Positions 7,069 through 14,389 of a stretch of 35,031 nucleotides of DNA are shown one piece after another (position 1 is the stretch's first letter; every line of letters starts with the position of its first letter). The DNA is from Corynebacterium urealyticum. GTDB lineage: Bacteria > Actinomycetota > Actinomycetes > Mycobacteriales > Mycobacteriaceae. Position numbers and translations under genes: made by a program. Below the pieces are notes generated by a model, which was given only the letters and a program-made list of their open reading frames with translations, was not told the origin of the DNA and searched no databases. The stretch covers positions 1-35,031 of the forward strand of contig DYZK01000076.1 of NCBI GenBank assembly GCA_020741275.1, given 5' to 3'.

Positions 7069-9369
7069 CTAATCGGCGTCCTCGGGGGAAGCGCCGTCGG
7101 ACTTAACGCCGGGCTCCGGGGCCGCGCGCTGAGACCGCGGAGCCTGGCCATAAGCGCCCGGGATGTTCGCACCGTACTCCGGGGACGGCAAGTCGGTGAA
7201 CTTCTGCCCCTTGCGGCGGCGGACCTGCTTGCGGCGGCGCTGCTTCTCGGTGTGCAGCTGGCTCTGCACGGATTCGGTCTCGTAGTCGGCGGTGTAGTAC
7301 TCCTTCTCGCCGAAGTCCCCGCCCTCGCCGGTCATGCTGGCCAGCATCGCGTTATAGGCCTGCAGATCCTGGCCACCGGTGCGGTCCTGGTGGCGGTCGT
7401 AGCGCTTCGCCTCCCGGTCCTCGGAGCGGTACCACTGCACACCGTGGGCGATGGAGACGATCAGCAGCGGCAGCTCGCCCAGGCCCCAGGCGATCGCGCC
7501 ACCCACCCACTGGTCGTGGAGGATGTCCACCGCGAAAGGGAAGTCCAGGCGCTGGTAGAAGTCCGCGTTCATCGGACTGCGCATCTGCATCAGGGCGATG
7601 CCGAACCAGGCGTGGAAGACCACGGAGCCGAAGAGCACGAGCATCTTGTTGAACGCGGAGATGTGGCGCGGGGCGGCGTCCACACCAATGATCACCCAGA
7701 AGTAGATATAACCCGAGATCAGGAAGTGCCCGATCATGAAGAGGTGGCCGGAGTGGTTGCTGCCCATCCAGTCGAAGAGGGTGGACAAGTACAGCCAGTA
7801 GAAGCCCACGACGAACTGGATGCCCGCGACGATGGGGTGGGTCCAGAAGCGCGAAATAGGGTTGTTGATGAACACCACCAGCCACTCGCGTGGCCCCGGC
7901 ACCCCGTCGCGGCCGGCGGCGGGAAGTGCTCGCAGGAAGAGAGTCATCGGGCCACCGAGCGCCCAACAGATCGGGACCACCATAGCCAGGATCATGTGCT
8001 GCAGCATGTGCGGGGAGAACATCGCCATCGCGTACATGCCCAGCCCGGAACTCGTGGCGTAGAGGAGGAAGACGTTTCCGGCGGTCCACCAGAGCAGGCG
8101 GTTGATCGGCCAGTCCTGGCCCTTCTTGCGCAGCGTAAACCAGGCCCACATGTACAGAGCTTGAAGGATGATCGCGCCCACGCCGTAGATCAAGTCCAGG
8201 CGGAACATGCCGAACATGTGGAGGTAGTTCGGCGGCTCGGTGAGGCGGAAGCCCAGCAGGATATCCATCGTGGTGATCTCGATCTGCTGCGGCAGTGGGG
8301 GTGGGATGCGAGACAGGGAAATCGCCACGCCAATGGCACCGGCCATGACGATGATCTCGCCGATCGCCAGGCGGCTAAACGCCTTCCGCGCCTCGGCGGT
8401 GGAGCTGCCCCCCTCGCCCTCGGCGGCCTCCAGCTTCGGGATGACCGACTGGCGGTGCAAGTAGCCACACACCAGCAGGACGATGCCGAGCACCGCCTTG
8501 GCGGTGATCACCAGGCCGTAGTCGGTGCTCAGCCACTCCGAGAAGCGCACGCGGATCGCAGCGTTCACCAGGCCAGAGAGAACCACCGCGACGAAAGCCC
8601 AGAAGGCCACGAAACTATAGCGCTTCGTGATCAGCGCAAGGTGCGGGCCGCGGCGCTTCGCGTGCGCGACCAGGGCCATCAGACCACCAACCCACACGGC
8701 GGTGGCCATCACGTGCCACAGCAGGGAATTCACGCCAAAGTCATGGTTACCGCCCGAGGCAGAGTGCCCATCCAGGGCAAGAGGGATCATCGTGCACAGC
8801 GCCAGTGCCAGGAAGACCGGCTGCCAGATCCACTTGCGGGTCAGCAGGGAGAAGAACCAGGTCAGGCCAGCGATGATCGCCACTGCAAGAAAGGCCTTTG
8901 CCGTGGAGACCTGCTGAATCGCCACACCCCACAGATCTGGCTTCAGGGTTTCCTTCAGCGGCGAGCCCGACACATCGGACATGTACAACGGAATCAGGAG
9001 CAGAGCGCACACGGCCCACAGGAACATTCCCCACTGGCCGGTACGGGCTGCGGCGTAGCCGTCGTAATCCAGGTAGCCGTCCTTGCGCGGCGGGGCGCCG
9101 AAGGCGCTCATCAAGAACCCGCCCACGCCCATGCAACCAATCAGCGTGGCGGCGGAACGCAGGAAAGGCAGGCCGAAGGTTGTCGCAGTACCCGGATCCG
9201 GCACACCGAGGGCAGCGAGGGACTCGCCCAAGAACTCGACGCTGATGACAGCGCCGACGATGCCAGCCACGAGCGCGGCGGCAATGTAGACGAGGATTGG
9301 CGGGCCTAGTTTCTGTGCACCGCTCCCCGATTGGGCGGGGGCGGCGGCGTTCTTCACAGGCGCAGACAT
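7069..9369 (-). CDS. CopD-CtaG fusion: copper-transport / cytochrome c oxidase assembly membrane protein
   Basis: A 766-residue polytopic membrane protein. The N-terminal half (about 1-390) has many hydrophobic helices and CopD-like features ('LLWHVMATAVWVGGLMAL', 'RFSEWLSTDYGLVITAKAVLG'). The next section (about 400-650) is a caa3-type CtaG domain with the histidine-bearing 'SPHMLQHMILAMVVP' motif. The last 100 or so residues are hydrophilic and very basic ('TEKQRRRKQVRRRKGQK'), presumably cytoplasmic. The fusion is known from mycobacteria (Rv0102-like). CopD proteins move copper and CtaG-family proteins assist copper insertion into oxidase; combining them suggests copper delivery to cytochrome oxidase. 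The ATG at 9369 has TATTGT 7 nt upstream, so the transcript is probably leaderless. Confidence 0.9.
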   Translation of the reverse strand: MSAPVKNAAAPAQSGSGAQKLGPPILVYIAAALVAGIVGAVISVEFLGESLAALGVPDPGTATTFGLPFLRSAATLIGCMGVGGFLMSAFGAPPRKDGYLDYDGYAAARTGQWGMFLWAVCALLLIPLYMSDVSGSPLKETLKPDLWGVAIQQVSTAKAFLAVAIIAGLTWFFSLLTRKWIWQPVFLALALCTMIPLALDGHSASGGNHDFGVNSLLWHVMATAVWVGGLMALVAHAKRRGPHLALITKRYSFVAFWAFVAVVLSGLVNAAIRVRFSEWLSTDYGLVITAKAVLGIVLLVCGYLHRQSVIPKLEAAEGEGGSSTAEARKAFSRLAIGEIIVMAGAIGVAISLSRIPPPLPQQIEITTMDILLGFRLTEPPNYLHMFGMFRLDLIYGVGAIILQALYMWAWFTLRKKGQDWPINRLLWWTAGNVFLLYATSSGLGMYAMAMFSPHMLQHMILAMVVPICWALGGPMTLFLRALPAAGRDGVPGPREWLVVFINNPISRFWTHPIVAGIQFVVGFYWLYLSTLFDWMGSNHSGHLFMIGHFLISGYIYFWVIIGVDAAPRHISAFNKMLVLFGSVVFHAWFGIALMQMRSPMNADFYQRLDFPFAVDILHDQWVGGAIAWGLGELPLLIVSIAHGVQWYRSEDREAKRYDRHQDRTGGQDLQAYNAMLASMTGEGGDFGEKEYYTADYETESVQSQLHTEKQRRRKQVRRRKGQKFTDLPSPEYGANIPGAYGQAPRSQRAAPEPGVKSDGASPEDAD

Positions 9370-9376
9370 GACTCAC

Positions 9377-9382
9377 ACAATA
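9377..9382 (-). promoter_or_regulatory. -10 element of a leaderless promoter (CopD-CtaG)
   Basis: TATTGT on the minus strand ends 7 nt before the ATG at 9369. Just upstream is a short inverted repeat GGT-gatt-ACC, a possible but weak operator. Confidence 0.45.
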
Positions 9383-9426
9383 CCCCCCGACCTGGTGATT
9401 ACCATTTCCCCAGGCATCAACTAACC

Positions 9427-9432
9427 TATGGT
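9427..9432 (+). promoter_or_regulatory. -10 element for tRNA-Arg
   Basis: TATGGT lies 46 nt before the mature tRNA-Arg 5' end and resembles the TATAGT elements found before the other three tRNA genes of this window. Confidence 0.4.
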
Positions 9433-9472
9433 GCGTAGCAGCACCCGGTAGCCGGGAACACGCTCGCTGCAC

Positions 9473-9546
9473 GCCTCCGTAGCTCAGTGGATTAGAGCAG
9501 TGGGTTTCTACCCCATGTGTCGCGGGTTCGAATCCTGCCGGGGGCG
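9473..9546 (+). tRNA. tRNA-Arg (anticodon TCT)
   Basis: A complete 74-nt cloverleaf. The acceptor GCCTCCG (9473-9479) pairs with CGGGGGC (9539-9545) with one T.G pair, and G9546 is the discriminator. The D arm is GCTC/GAGC. The anticodon stem GTGGG/CCCAT encloses the loop TTTCTAC, giving anticodon TCT (reads AGA, a rare codon in this GC-rich genome). The T arm GCGGG-TTCGAAT-CCTGC is canonical. CCA is not encoded. No tail-to-tail integration site is seen next to it. Confidence 0.95.
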
Positions 9547-9590
9547 CTTTGTGCTTTGTAGGGACGGCTACCTCGCTGGCGGCGGTGACC

Positions 9591-9716
9591 TAGGATTGAC
9601 GCAGCACGGTTCTTAAGGCTCGCCGCCCGCGCACACCCGCGTGGCTTGCTGCGGTGAGTAAGAACCCCGCGCAGGCGATAGGCCTGCGCGCCTATCCGCC
9701 AACGTGAGGAGCCTTC
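9591..9716 (+). promoter_or_regulatory. Structured leader of cmrA: candidate cis-regulatory RNA
   Basis: A -10-like TAGGAT at 9591-9596 would start transcription near 9603, giving a leader of about 114 nt. Within it GGTTCTTA (9608-9615) pairs perfectly with TAAGAACC (9659-9666), and CTCGCCGC (9619-9626) pairs with GCGGTGAG (9651-9658, one G.T pair), separated by a 3-nt bulge. Next, CGCGCAGGC (9668-9676) pairs with GCCTGCGCG (9682-9690), but the overlapping GATAGGC (9677-9683) can instead pair with GCCTATC (9690-9696). The segment AAGGCTC (9615-9621) is complementary to GAGCCTT (9709-9715), which overlaps the ribosome-binding site. I recognise no known riboswitch class. Confidence 0.5.
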
Positions 9717-10562
9717 TTGACCACCGAGCACAGCATCCCCTACCCCCGGGCCGGCACTTTCGCCCTCGTAACCGGCGCGTCCTCCGGCATCGGCGAGGCC
9801 TTGGCGCTCGAACTGGGGCGCCGCGGGCACGACCTCATCCTGGTTGCCCGCTCCACCGGCCCCATGGAGGCCATCGCCGAGCAGCTGCCCGGCCGGGACG
9901 TCCGCATTCGTTCCGTCGACCTTTCCGACGCCGCTGCCCGCGCGGAGCTCATCGCCGAGGTCGAGGACCTGGACGTCAACATCCTCATCAACTCCGCTGG
10001 CATCGCCACCTTCGGTGACTTCTCCGACCTCGATTACGACGGGGAGCGCGCCCAGTTCGAGTTGAACGCCACCGCCCTATTCGAGCTCACCGCCGCCGTC
10101 CTGCCCCGGATGTTGGCCCGCGGCGAGGGTGGCATCGTCAACGTCGGCTCCGCGGCCGGAAACATGGCGATTCCGGGCAACGCGACCTACGTCGGCACCA
10201 AGGCCATGGTCAACACCTACACCGAGGCCCTGCACTACGAGCTGAAGCCCAAGGGCATCAAGTGCACGCTGCTGGCCCCAGGGCCCGTGCGCGAAGAGGT
10301 CAAAGAGGAAGAGAAGAAGACCGGCGTGGATCGGGCCGTGCCGGACTTCGTCTGGACCACCTACGAGGACTGCGCCATCGAAACGCTGGAGGCGCTGGCC
10401 GCGAACAAGCTGCGCGTCGTCCCCGGTCCGCTGTCGAAGGCGATGAACTTCCTGTCCACCTACGTCCCTCGCCGCGTGAGCGCGCCGATCATGGCGAAGC
10501 TCTACCGCAAGATGGCGGCCGAGGTCGCGGCGGAGGAAGCGGCGAAGAAGCAGCAGAACTAA
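9717..10562 (+). CDS. cmrA: Short-chain dehydrogenase, mycolate beta-keto reductase CmrA
   Basis: A 281-residue classical SDR with a Rossmann fold: 'VTGASSGIG' NADPH-binding motif near residues 19-27, 'NSAG' motif, the 'NVGSAAG' segment bearing the catalytic Ser, and the YxxxK pair in 'YVGTKAM'. The C-terminus carries a lysine- and alanine-rich tail. Adjacency to orn reproduces the Rv2509-Rv2511 arrangement, where CmrA reduces the 3-oxo intermediate to give mature mycolic acid. That function is inferred from synteny and similarity; the SDR fold is seen directly. The start is TTG at 9717 behind a GAGGAG ribosome-binding site. Its leader is unusually structured. orn follows after 30 nt, so the two are probably cotranscribed. 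Confidence 0.85.
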   Translation: MTTEHSIPYPRAGTFALVTGASSGIGEALALELGRRGHDLILVARSTGPMEAIAEQLPGRDVRIRSVDLSDAAARAELIAEVEDLDVNILINSAGIATFGDFSDLDYDGERAQFELNATALFELTAAVLPRMLARGEGGIVNVGSAAGNMAIPGNATYVGTKAMVNTYTEALHYELKPKGIKCTLLAPGPVREEVKEEEKKTGVDRAVPDFVWTTYEDCAIETLEALAANKLRVVPGPLSKAMNFLSTYVPRRVSAPIMAKLYRKMAAEVAAEEAAKKQQN

Positions 10563-10592
10563 AAGCAAGAACGAAGGAACGCAGGGAACATA

Positions 10593-11222
10593 GTGTCCAC
10601 CCCTAATCAGGTAGCGAAGAACGACCGCATCGTCTGGGCAGACTGCGAGATGACCGGCCTGGACCCCGACCGCCACGTCCTGGTGGAGATTGCGGTGATC
10701 GTCACCGACGCCGAACTGCGCCCCCTTGACGAGGGCATCGATCTGGTCATCCACGCAAGCGAGGACGAGCTCGCAGAGATGGATGACTTCGTGCAGAACA
10801 TGCACGCCCGCTCGGGGCTGACCGATCAGATCCGGGAGTCCACGCTCTCCCTCGCGGAGGCGGAGCAGCAGGTGCTGAAGTATGTGCAGCGTTTCGTGGA
10901 GGTCGAGGGGGCCGCGCCGCTGGCGGGCAACTCCATCGGCACGGATCGCCGCTTCATCGCGAAGTACATGCCGAAGCTGGACGAGTTCCTGCACTACCGC
11001 ATGATCGATGTCTCCAGCATCAAGGAGCTCGCGCGCCGCTGGTACCCCAAGGTGTACGCGGGCCAGCCACAGAAGGGGCTTTCCCACCGGGCGCTGGCGG
11101 ATATTCAGGAGTCCATTCAGGAGCTGACGTTCTACCGGAACGCAATCATGGTCGACGCGCCCGGGCCGGATAAGAGGCAGATCCTCGCGGCCGCTGAGGC
11201 CGCGGTCGAGCCCTGGTCCTAG
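10593..11222 (+). CDS. orn: Oligoribonuclease
   Basis: A 209-residue DEDDh 3'-5' exonuclease that degrades 2-5-nt RNAs, including pGpG, to mononucleotides. Exo I is '[10 protein letters not shown]' with Asp17 and Glu19; Exo II Asp lies in '[11 protein letters not shown]'; Exo III is '[13 protein letters not shown]' with the catalytic His and final Asp. Length is slightly longer than the usual 180-200 because of an A/E-rich C-terminal tail. The GTG at 10593 follows a GAACGCAGGGAAC purine-rich stretch. It is downstream of cmrA and ends 108 nt before tRNA-His. No terminator is visible immediately after its TAG. Confidence 0.96.
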   Translation: MSTPNQVAKNDRIVWADCEMTGLDPDRHVLVEIAVIVTDAELRPLDEGIDLVIHASEDELAEMDDFVQNMHARSGLTDQIRESTLSLAEAEQQVLKYVQRFVEVEGAAPLAGNSIGTDRRFIAKYMPKLDEFLHYRMIDVSSIKELARRWYPKVYAGQPQKGLSHRALADIQESIQELTFYRNAIMVDAPGPDKRQILAAAEAAVEPWS

Positions 11223-11274
11223 GGCAGGGTTGCGTGGCGGGATACGGCGGTCCCGGGGCCTCCACGCTGGCGTT

Positions 11275-11307
11275 TTGGCGGTTTTCTGGTTCTGGCCTAA
11301 TATAGTT
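11275..11307 (+). promoter_or_regulatory. tRNA-His promoter
   Basis: The 13-mer GCCTAATATAGTT (11295-11307) is repeated exactly at 14655-14667 before tRNA-Lys. It contains TAATAT and TATAGT, either of which could be the -10. TTGGCG at 11275-11280 is 17 nt upstream of TAATAT, a reasonable -35. Confidence 0.6.
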
Positions 11308-11330
11308 CTCGCTGTCTTAGAGCAGTGATG

Positions 11331-11403
11331 GTGACTGTAGTTCAGCTGGTAGAGCACCAGGTTGTGATCCTGGGTGTCGCGGGTTCGAGTCCCGTCAGTC
11401 ACC
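11331..11403 (+). tRNA. tRNA-His (anticodon GTG)
   Basis: The acceptor GTGACTG (11331-11337) pairs with CAGTCAC (11396-11402); C11403 is the discriminator. G11330 precedes the acceptor and can pair with C11403, so the extra G(-1) that defines tRNA-His is genome-encoded. The anticodon stem CCAGG/CCTGG encloses TTGTGAT, giving anticodon GTG. The T arm is GCGGG-TTCGAGT-CCCGT. CCA is not encoded. Confidence 0.96.
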
Positions 11404-11410
11404 CCAGAGA

Positions 11411-11444
11411 AAATCCCCGGCGGGTTAAACCTGCCGGGGATTTT
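11411..11444 (+). terminator. Rho-independent terminator after tRNA-His
   Basis: AATCCCCGGCGGG (11412-11424) pairs with CCTGCCGGGGATT (11430-11442, one G.T pair) around a short loop, followed by TTTT. The A run on the left flank would allow it to act in both directions. Confidence 0.85.
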
Positions 11445-11541
11445 GCATTGCTACTGGGGCCTCGCGCGATCACGGAGCCGCCCCCTCTCCTCTCTGAGCA
11501 TTAAACCAGCATGCCGGCCCCGCAGCGTCATAGTGAGATCC

Positions 11542-11799
11542 ATGAAGCCTATTGTCGCCACTGGCGATTCCCTCCCCGTGGAGGGTGGTAACACAATTCC
11601 GCCAGCATACGACCTCTTGTGGGCAGGTCTGGCGGTCGCTTGGGTCGCCCTGCTAGCAACTGCGCTGATCCTGTTGTTTAAGGACCAGAACACGTCCCGA
11701 GCCGCCCTACTGTGGTTCCTCGCGATCCTGGTGTTTCGGATTCTCGGCTCGGTGGCCTACCTGGTCACGCGGGGCCAGAGGAACCGACAACAGCGCTAG
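11542..11799 (+). CDS. Small membrane protein with PLDc_N-like domain
   Basis: An 85-residue protein. Residues 23-45 ('LLWAGLAVAWVALLATALILLF') and 54-76 ('LLWFLAILVFRILGSVAYLV') are membrane segments separated by a short polar loop, followed by a basic tail 'TRGQRNRQQR' that should face the cytoplasm. This two-helix pattern with a W-x-L-x-I core and a Y-L-V exit resembles the PLDc_N family, often found as a free-standing protein of unknown role. The ATG at 11542 has a weak CATAGT -10-like element 7 nt upstream, so it may be leaderless. It is convergent with copZ at a distance of 5 nt. Function unknown. Confidence 0.65.
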   Translation: MKPIVATGDSLPVEGGNTIPPAYDLLWAGLAVAWVALLATALILLFKDQNTSRAALLWFLAILVFRILGSVAYLVTRGQRNRQQR

Positions 11800-11804
11800 A
11801 AGGC

Positions 11805-12014
11805 CTAGGCGCGCGCCGCGTCGTAGCCAGCCTCGTCGATCGCAGCGATGATCTGCTCCTCGCTGACGGAGCCGTCGTTATCGAAGGTGGCGGTGCCCTT
11901 CTCAGCAGATACAGCGATCTCGCTGAGCCCGCCCAGCGCGGAGAGTTCCTCGGTCACAGCGGCCTCGCAGTGCCCACAGCTCATGCCCTCAACCTTGTAA
12001 ACCTGTGCAGCCAT
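11805..12014 (-). CDS. copZ: Copper chaperone CopZ-like heavy-metal-associated protein
   Basis: A 69-residue free-standing HMA domain with the ferredoxin-like beta-alpha-beta-beta-alpha-beta pattern. The metal-binding loop 'GMSCGHC' has Cys13 and Cys16. The C-terminal 'AIDEAGYDAA' is the usual end of this fold. Such proteins carry Cu(I) in the cytoplasm to P-type ATPases or to a CsoR-type repressor. An AGGAAGGG ribosome-binding site precedes the ATG at 12014. No copper ATPase or CsoR gene is in the window; the CopD-CtaG gene 2.4 kb away is the only other copper-related gene. Confidence 0.88.
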   Translation of the reverse strand: MAAQVYKVEGMSCGHCEAAVTEELSALGGLSEIAVSAEKGTATFDNDGSVSEEQIIAAIDEAGYDAARA

Positions 12015-12150
12015 GACTGCTCATCCCTTCCTCTTTTTCTTGCTTCGCTTTCCTCAACGTGAGCGCACGTGGCGCCACCCGTTGGAGCACCACCAGCCTA
12101 CGCTGGGCGGCTCGCACGATGCTAGCGATGGTCGGCTGCACCCGGTGGGC

Positions 12151-12156
12151 TAGAGT
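12151..12156 (+). promoter_or_regulatory. -10 element before the synthase gene
   Basis: TAGAGT ends 10 nt before the ATG at 12167, leaving almost no leader. No convincing ribosome-binding site lies between them. Confidence 0.4.
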
Positions 12157-12166
12157 CAGATCCATC

Positions 12167-13153
12167 ATGAAGCTCCCCCACCGCCCGCACCCCAGCCCCG
12201 CGGAGAAGTACACGGCCGTGGCCCAGCGTGCGGCAGCTGAGGTCATGAGAGGATATTCCACCAGCTTTTCCCTGGCCACCTCCCTGCTGCGCGAGCCGGT
12301 GCGCACCCACGTGCGCAACCTCTACGCCATGGTGCGGGTGGCCGATGAGATCGTCGACGGGGTCGCCGCCGGTGCTGGCCTGAGTACCGAAGCCACCCGC
12401 GCCTGCCTCGATGCCTACGAGCAGGCGGTGTACCAGGCTTGCGACCGCGGTTTCAGCACGGACCTGGTGCTACACGCCTTCGCCCGCACCGCGACCGAGT
12501 GCGGGATCGAGGACGCCGACGTGCGGGATTTCTTCACCTCGATGCGCCAGGACACTCTCGTCGCGGTTCACGACGCCGCGAGTGTCAACTCTTATGTCCA
12601 CGGTTCCGCCGAGGTCATTGGGCTGATGTGCAACGCCATCTTCGCCGCAGATTCCGCCGGGCGCGGGCGCCCGTGGTCCGCGCAGCGACGAATCCAGGCC
12701 AACGAGGGGGCACTGGCCTTGGGGCGGGCTTTCCAGAAAGTGAATTTCCTCCGCGACATAGCCGAGGACACCGAACAGCTAGGGCGAAACTACGTCTCTG
12801 GCGAGGCAGTGACCAGTCGGCCTGCGCGCACGGGCGATCTTTCAGCAACGCGCACCGCCGACATCACGCCTCACAGGACCCCCTCCCCAGCAGCCGCTCC
12901 CCTTACCGAGCAGCAGAAGGCTGCCTATATCGCGGCGATCCGCGCCGACCTCGCCCTGGCGGACAGCGCCATTAGCCTGCTGCCCGCCACCGCGCGAGCG
13001 GGAGTTGCGGCCACCCACGCGCTGTTCGCGGAGCTCACCGAGCTGCTGGACCAAGCCAGCGTCGCCGAGATCATGGCGGGCCGGATTCGGGTTTCCGCGC
13101 CCCGCAAGGCCGCCGTCACCGCTCGAGCCGCGACCCGGGCGTGGCGTACCTAA
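12167..13153 (+). CDS. Phytoene/squalene synthase family protein
   Basis: A 328-residue all-alpha head-to-head prenyl synthase. Both Mg2+/diphosphate-binding motifs are present: 'VRVADEIVDG' with Asp60 and Asp64, and 'NFLRDIAEDTEQLGR' with Asp197 and Asp201. 'RGYSTSFSLAT' near residue 30 is also typical. These enzymes condense two C15 or C20 diphosphates to squalene or phytoene. After the second motif, residues about 211-246 form a proline-, threonine- and alanine-rich stretch where CrtB proteins usually have a short turn. No desaturase or other carotenoid gene is nearby, so the product cannot be named. The ATG at 12167 gives the family-typical N-terminus. It is divergent from copZ and 9 nt from the convergent transpeptidase gene. 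Confidence 0.85.
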   Translation: MKLPHRPHPSPAEKYTAVAQRAAAEVMRGYSTSFSLATSLLREPVRTHVRNLYAMVRVADEIVDGVAAGAGLSTEATRACLDAYEQAVYQACDRGFSTDLVLHAFARTATECGIEDADVRDFFTSMRQDTLVAVHDAASVNSYVHGSAEVIGLMCNAIFAADSAGRGRPWSAQRRIQANEGALALGRAFQKVNFLRDIAEDTEQLGRNYVSGEAVTSRPARTGDLSATRTADITPHRTPSPAAAPLTEQQKAAYIAAIRADLALADSAISLLPATARAGVAATHALFAELTELLDQASVAEIMAGRIRVSAPRKAAVTARAATRAWRT

Positions 13154-13162
13154 GCCCCGGAA

Positions 13163-14389
13163 TTAGTACTGCGGGCCGTCGCCGGCGTTACCGGCCTTCC
13201 ACGTCGCCCAATCGATGTTCCAGTCCCCCAGGCCGTCGTAGCCCGGCAGCGTGGGGCCCGTGGAATTCTTCACCGTCACGATGTCCCCGCGCTTGAAGTT
13301 CTGGTACACCCAATTCGCGTTCTCCATGGACAGGTTGATGCAGCCGTGGGAGGTGTTCTGGCTGCCCTGCGCCCACACCGACCATGGGGCTGCGTGGATG
13401 TAGATCCCGGAATAGCTCATCTGGGTCGCATAGGACACGTCCGTGACATACCCGCCCTCAGCCTCGGAGTAGCCGAACGTATTGGAGTCCATCGTCAGCG
13501 CCTCGTACTGGTCGCCGATCTGGTAGACGCCGTTCGGGGTCGCCCATTGCGTGTTATCACGGCCGTTGGACGTCGGCATCGTCTTCAACGTCTGGCCGTT
13601 CTTCGTCACGGTCATCGTCTTCGCAGCATCGTCGACGACGGCGCGGATGTCATCACCGATGGTGAACTTCGCCTTGCGGTTGTTAGCGGAGTACAGGCCG
13701 TCGCCGAGGTCCACGCCACGCAATTTCGCATCCACGGTCACGGTGGTTCCCGGCTTCCAATAATTCTCCGGACGCCAGCGAACCTCAGTGTTGCTGATCC
13801 AGTAGAACGCGCCATCCACCTTCGGCTCGGTCTTGATACTGATCGCGTCCTGGACCGCCTTGCGATCCGTAGGAACGGAGTCGAGCTTCAGCGCGATGGA
13901 CTGCCCCACACCCACGGTGGCCCCATCCAGCGGCGCGAGATAAGCGTTGGTCAGGACGTTGGGCTGGACCGTGGTGAAGGTCTGGTTCAGGTCCGTCTCA
14001 CCGTTGGTCGCCGTGAGCGTGTAGGCCGAGCCGTATTCCATTCCGCCCGTGCTTCGCCATTCGGTCTTGTCCTTGTTGAGCTTGCCCTCGATGACATTGC
14101 CGGCACCGTCCATGAGGCTGACGTCGGACATTGCCTTGTCGGACGTCAACGTCACCGTCTCGGTGGGGTTCACGCCCTCGGCTCCGTCCTTCACGGATGC
14201 GGTGATTCCGACCTTCTTCTCCTGCTTTTCCCCCGTGGCGGAGGTGTCATCCGTCGAACGGTCGGTGTCGATCGTGCACGCCCCGAGTGTGACGAGGCTG
14301 GCTGCTGCAACGGCAGCAACGATGGCGCGGCGAGGATTCAATACACGTCCGGCCTGGCGCTGACCGATTCGCGAAAGAAAGGACATCAT
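13163..14389 (-). CDS. L,D-transpeptidase lipoprotein (LdtMt2/LppS-like)
   Basis: A 408-residue exported lipoprotein. A basic N-terminus, hydrophobic stretch and lipobox 'LVTLGAC' give lipidation at Cys38. Residues about 60-250 form two Ig-like domains, as in mycobacterial Ldt proteins. Residues about 255-385 are the YkuD catalytic domain with 'GIYIHAAPWS' and the 'SHGCINLS' motif, where His348 and Cys350 are catalytic. The C-terminal W/G-rich tail ('GDWNIDWATW') is also an Ldt feature. The enzyme makes 3-3 crosslinks in peptidoglycan outside the membrane. Tandem ATGs at 14389 and 14386 follow a GGGAG; spacing favours the second. It matches Rv2518c in both architecture and neighbourhood. Confidence 0.93.
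   Translation of the reverse strand: MMSFLSRIGQRQAGRVLNPRRAIVAAVAAASLVTLGACTIDTDRSTDDTSATGEKQEKKVGITASVKDGAEGVNPTETVTLTSDKAMSDVSLMDGAGNVIEGKLNKDKTEWRSTGGMEYGSAYTLTATNGETDLNQTFTTVQPNVLTNAYLAPLDGATVGVGQSIALKLDSVPTDRKAVQDAISIKTEPKVDGAFYWISNTEVRWRPENYWKPGTTVTVDAKLRGVDLGDGLYSANNRKAKFTIGDDIRAVVDDAAKTMTVTKNGQTLKTMPTSNGRDNTQWATPNGVYQIGDQYEALTMDSNTFGYSEAEGGYVTDVSYATQMSYSGIYIHAAPWSVWAQGSQNTSHGCINLSMENANWVYQNFKRGDIVTVKNSTGPTLPGYDGLGDWNIDWATWKAGNAGDGPQY

Noticed and set aside
6979..9309. Open frame of 776 codons on the plus strand opposite CopD-CtaG
   Set aside because: The translation is His-, Arg- and Gln-rich with no membrane or domain pattern, while the minus strand encodes a clear CopD-CtaG protein.
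9473..9716. Integration site or remnant mobile element at tRNA-Arg
   Set aside because: No repeated tRNA 3' end, integrase or phage-like gene is seen; the following sequence is a structured leader and a conserved gene.
10077..11402. Minus-strand frame of 441 codons covering cmrA, orn and tRNA-His
   Set aside because: It runs through a tRNA and two real genes; the start of its translation is antisense tRNA sequence.
12167..13153. Carotenoid biosynthesis cluster
   Set aside because: Only one synthase-like gene is present; neighbours are copZ and an L,D-transpeptidase.
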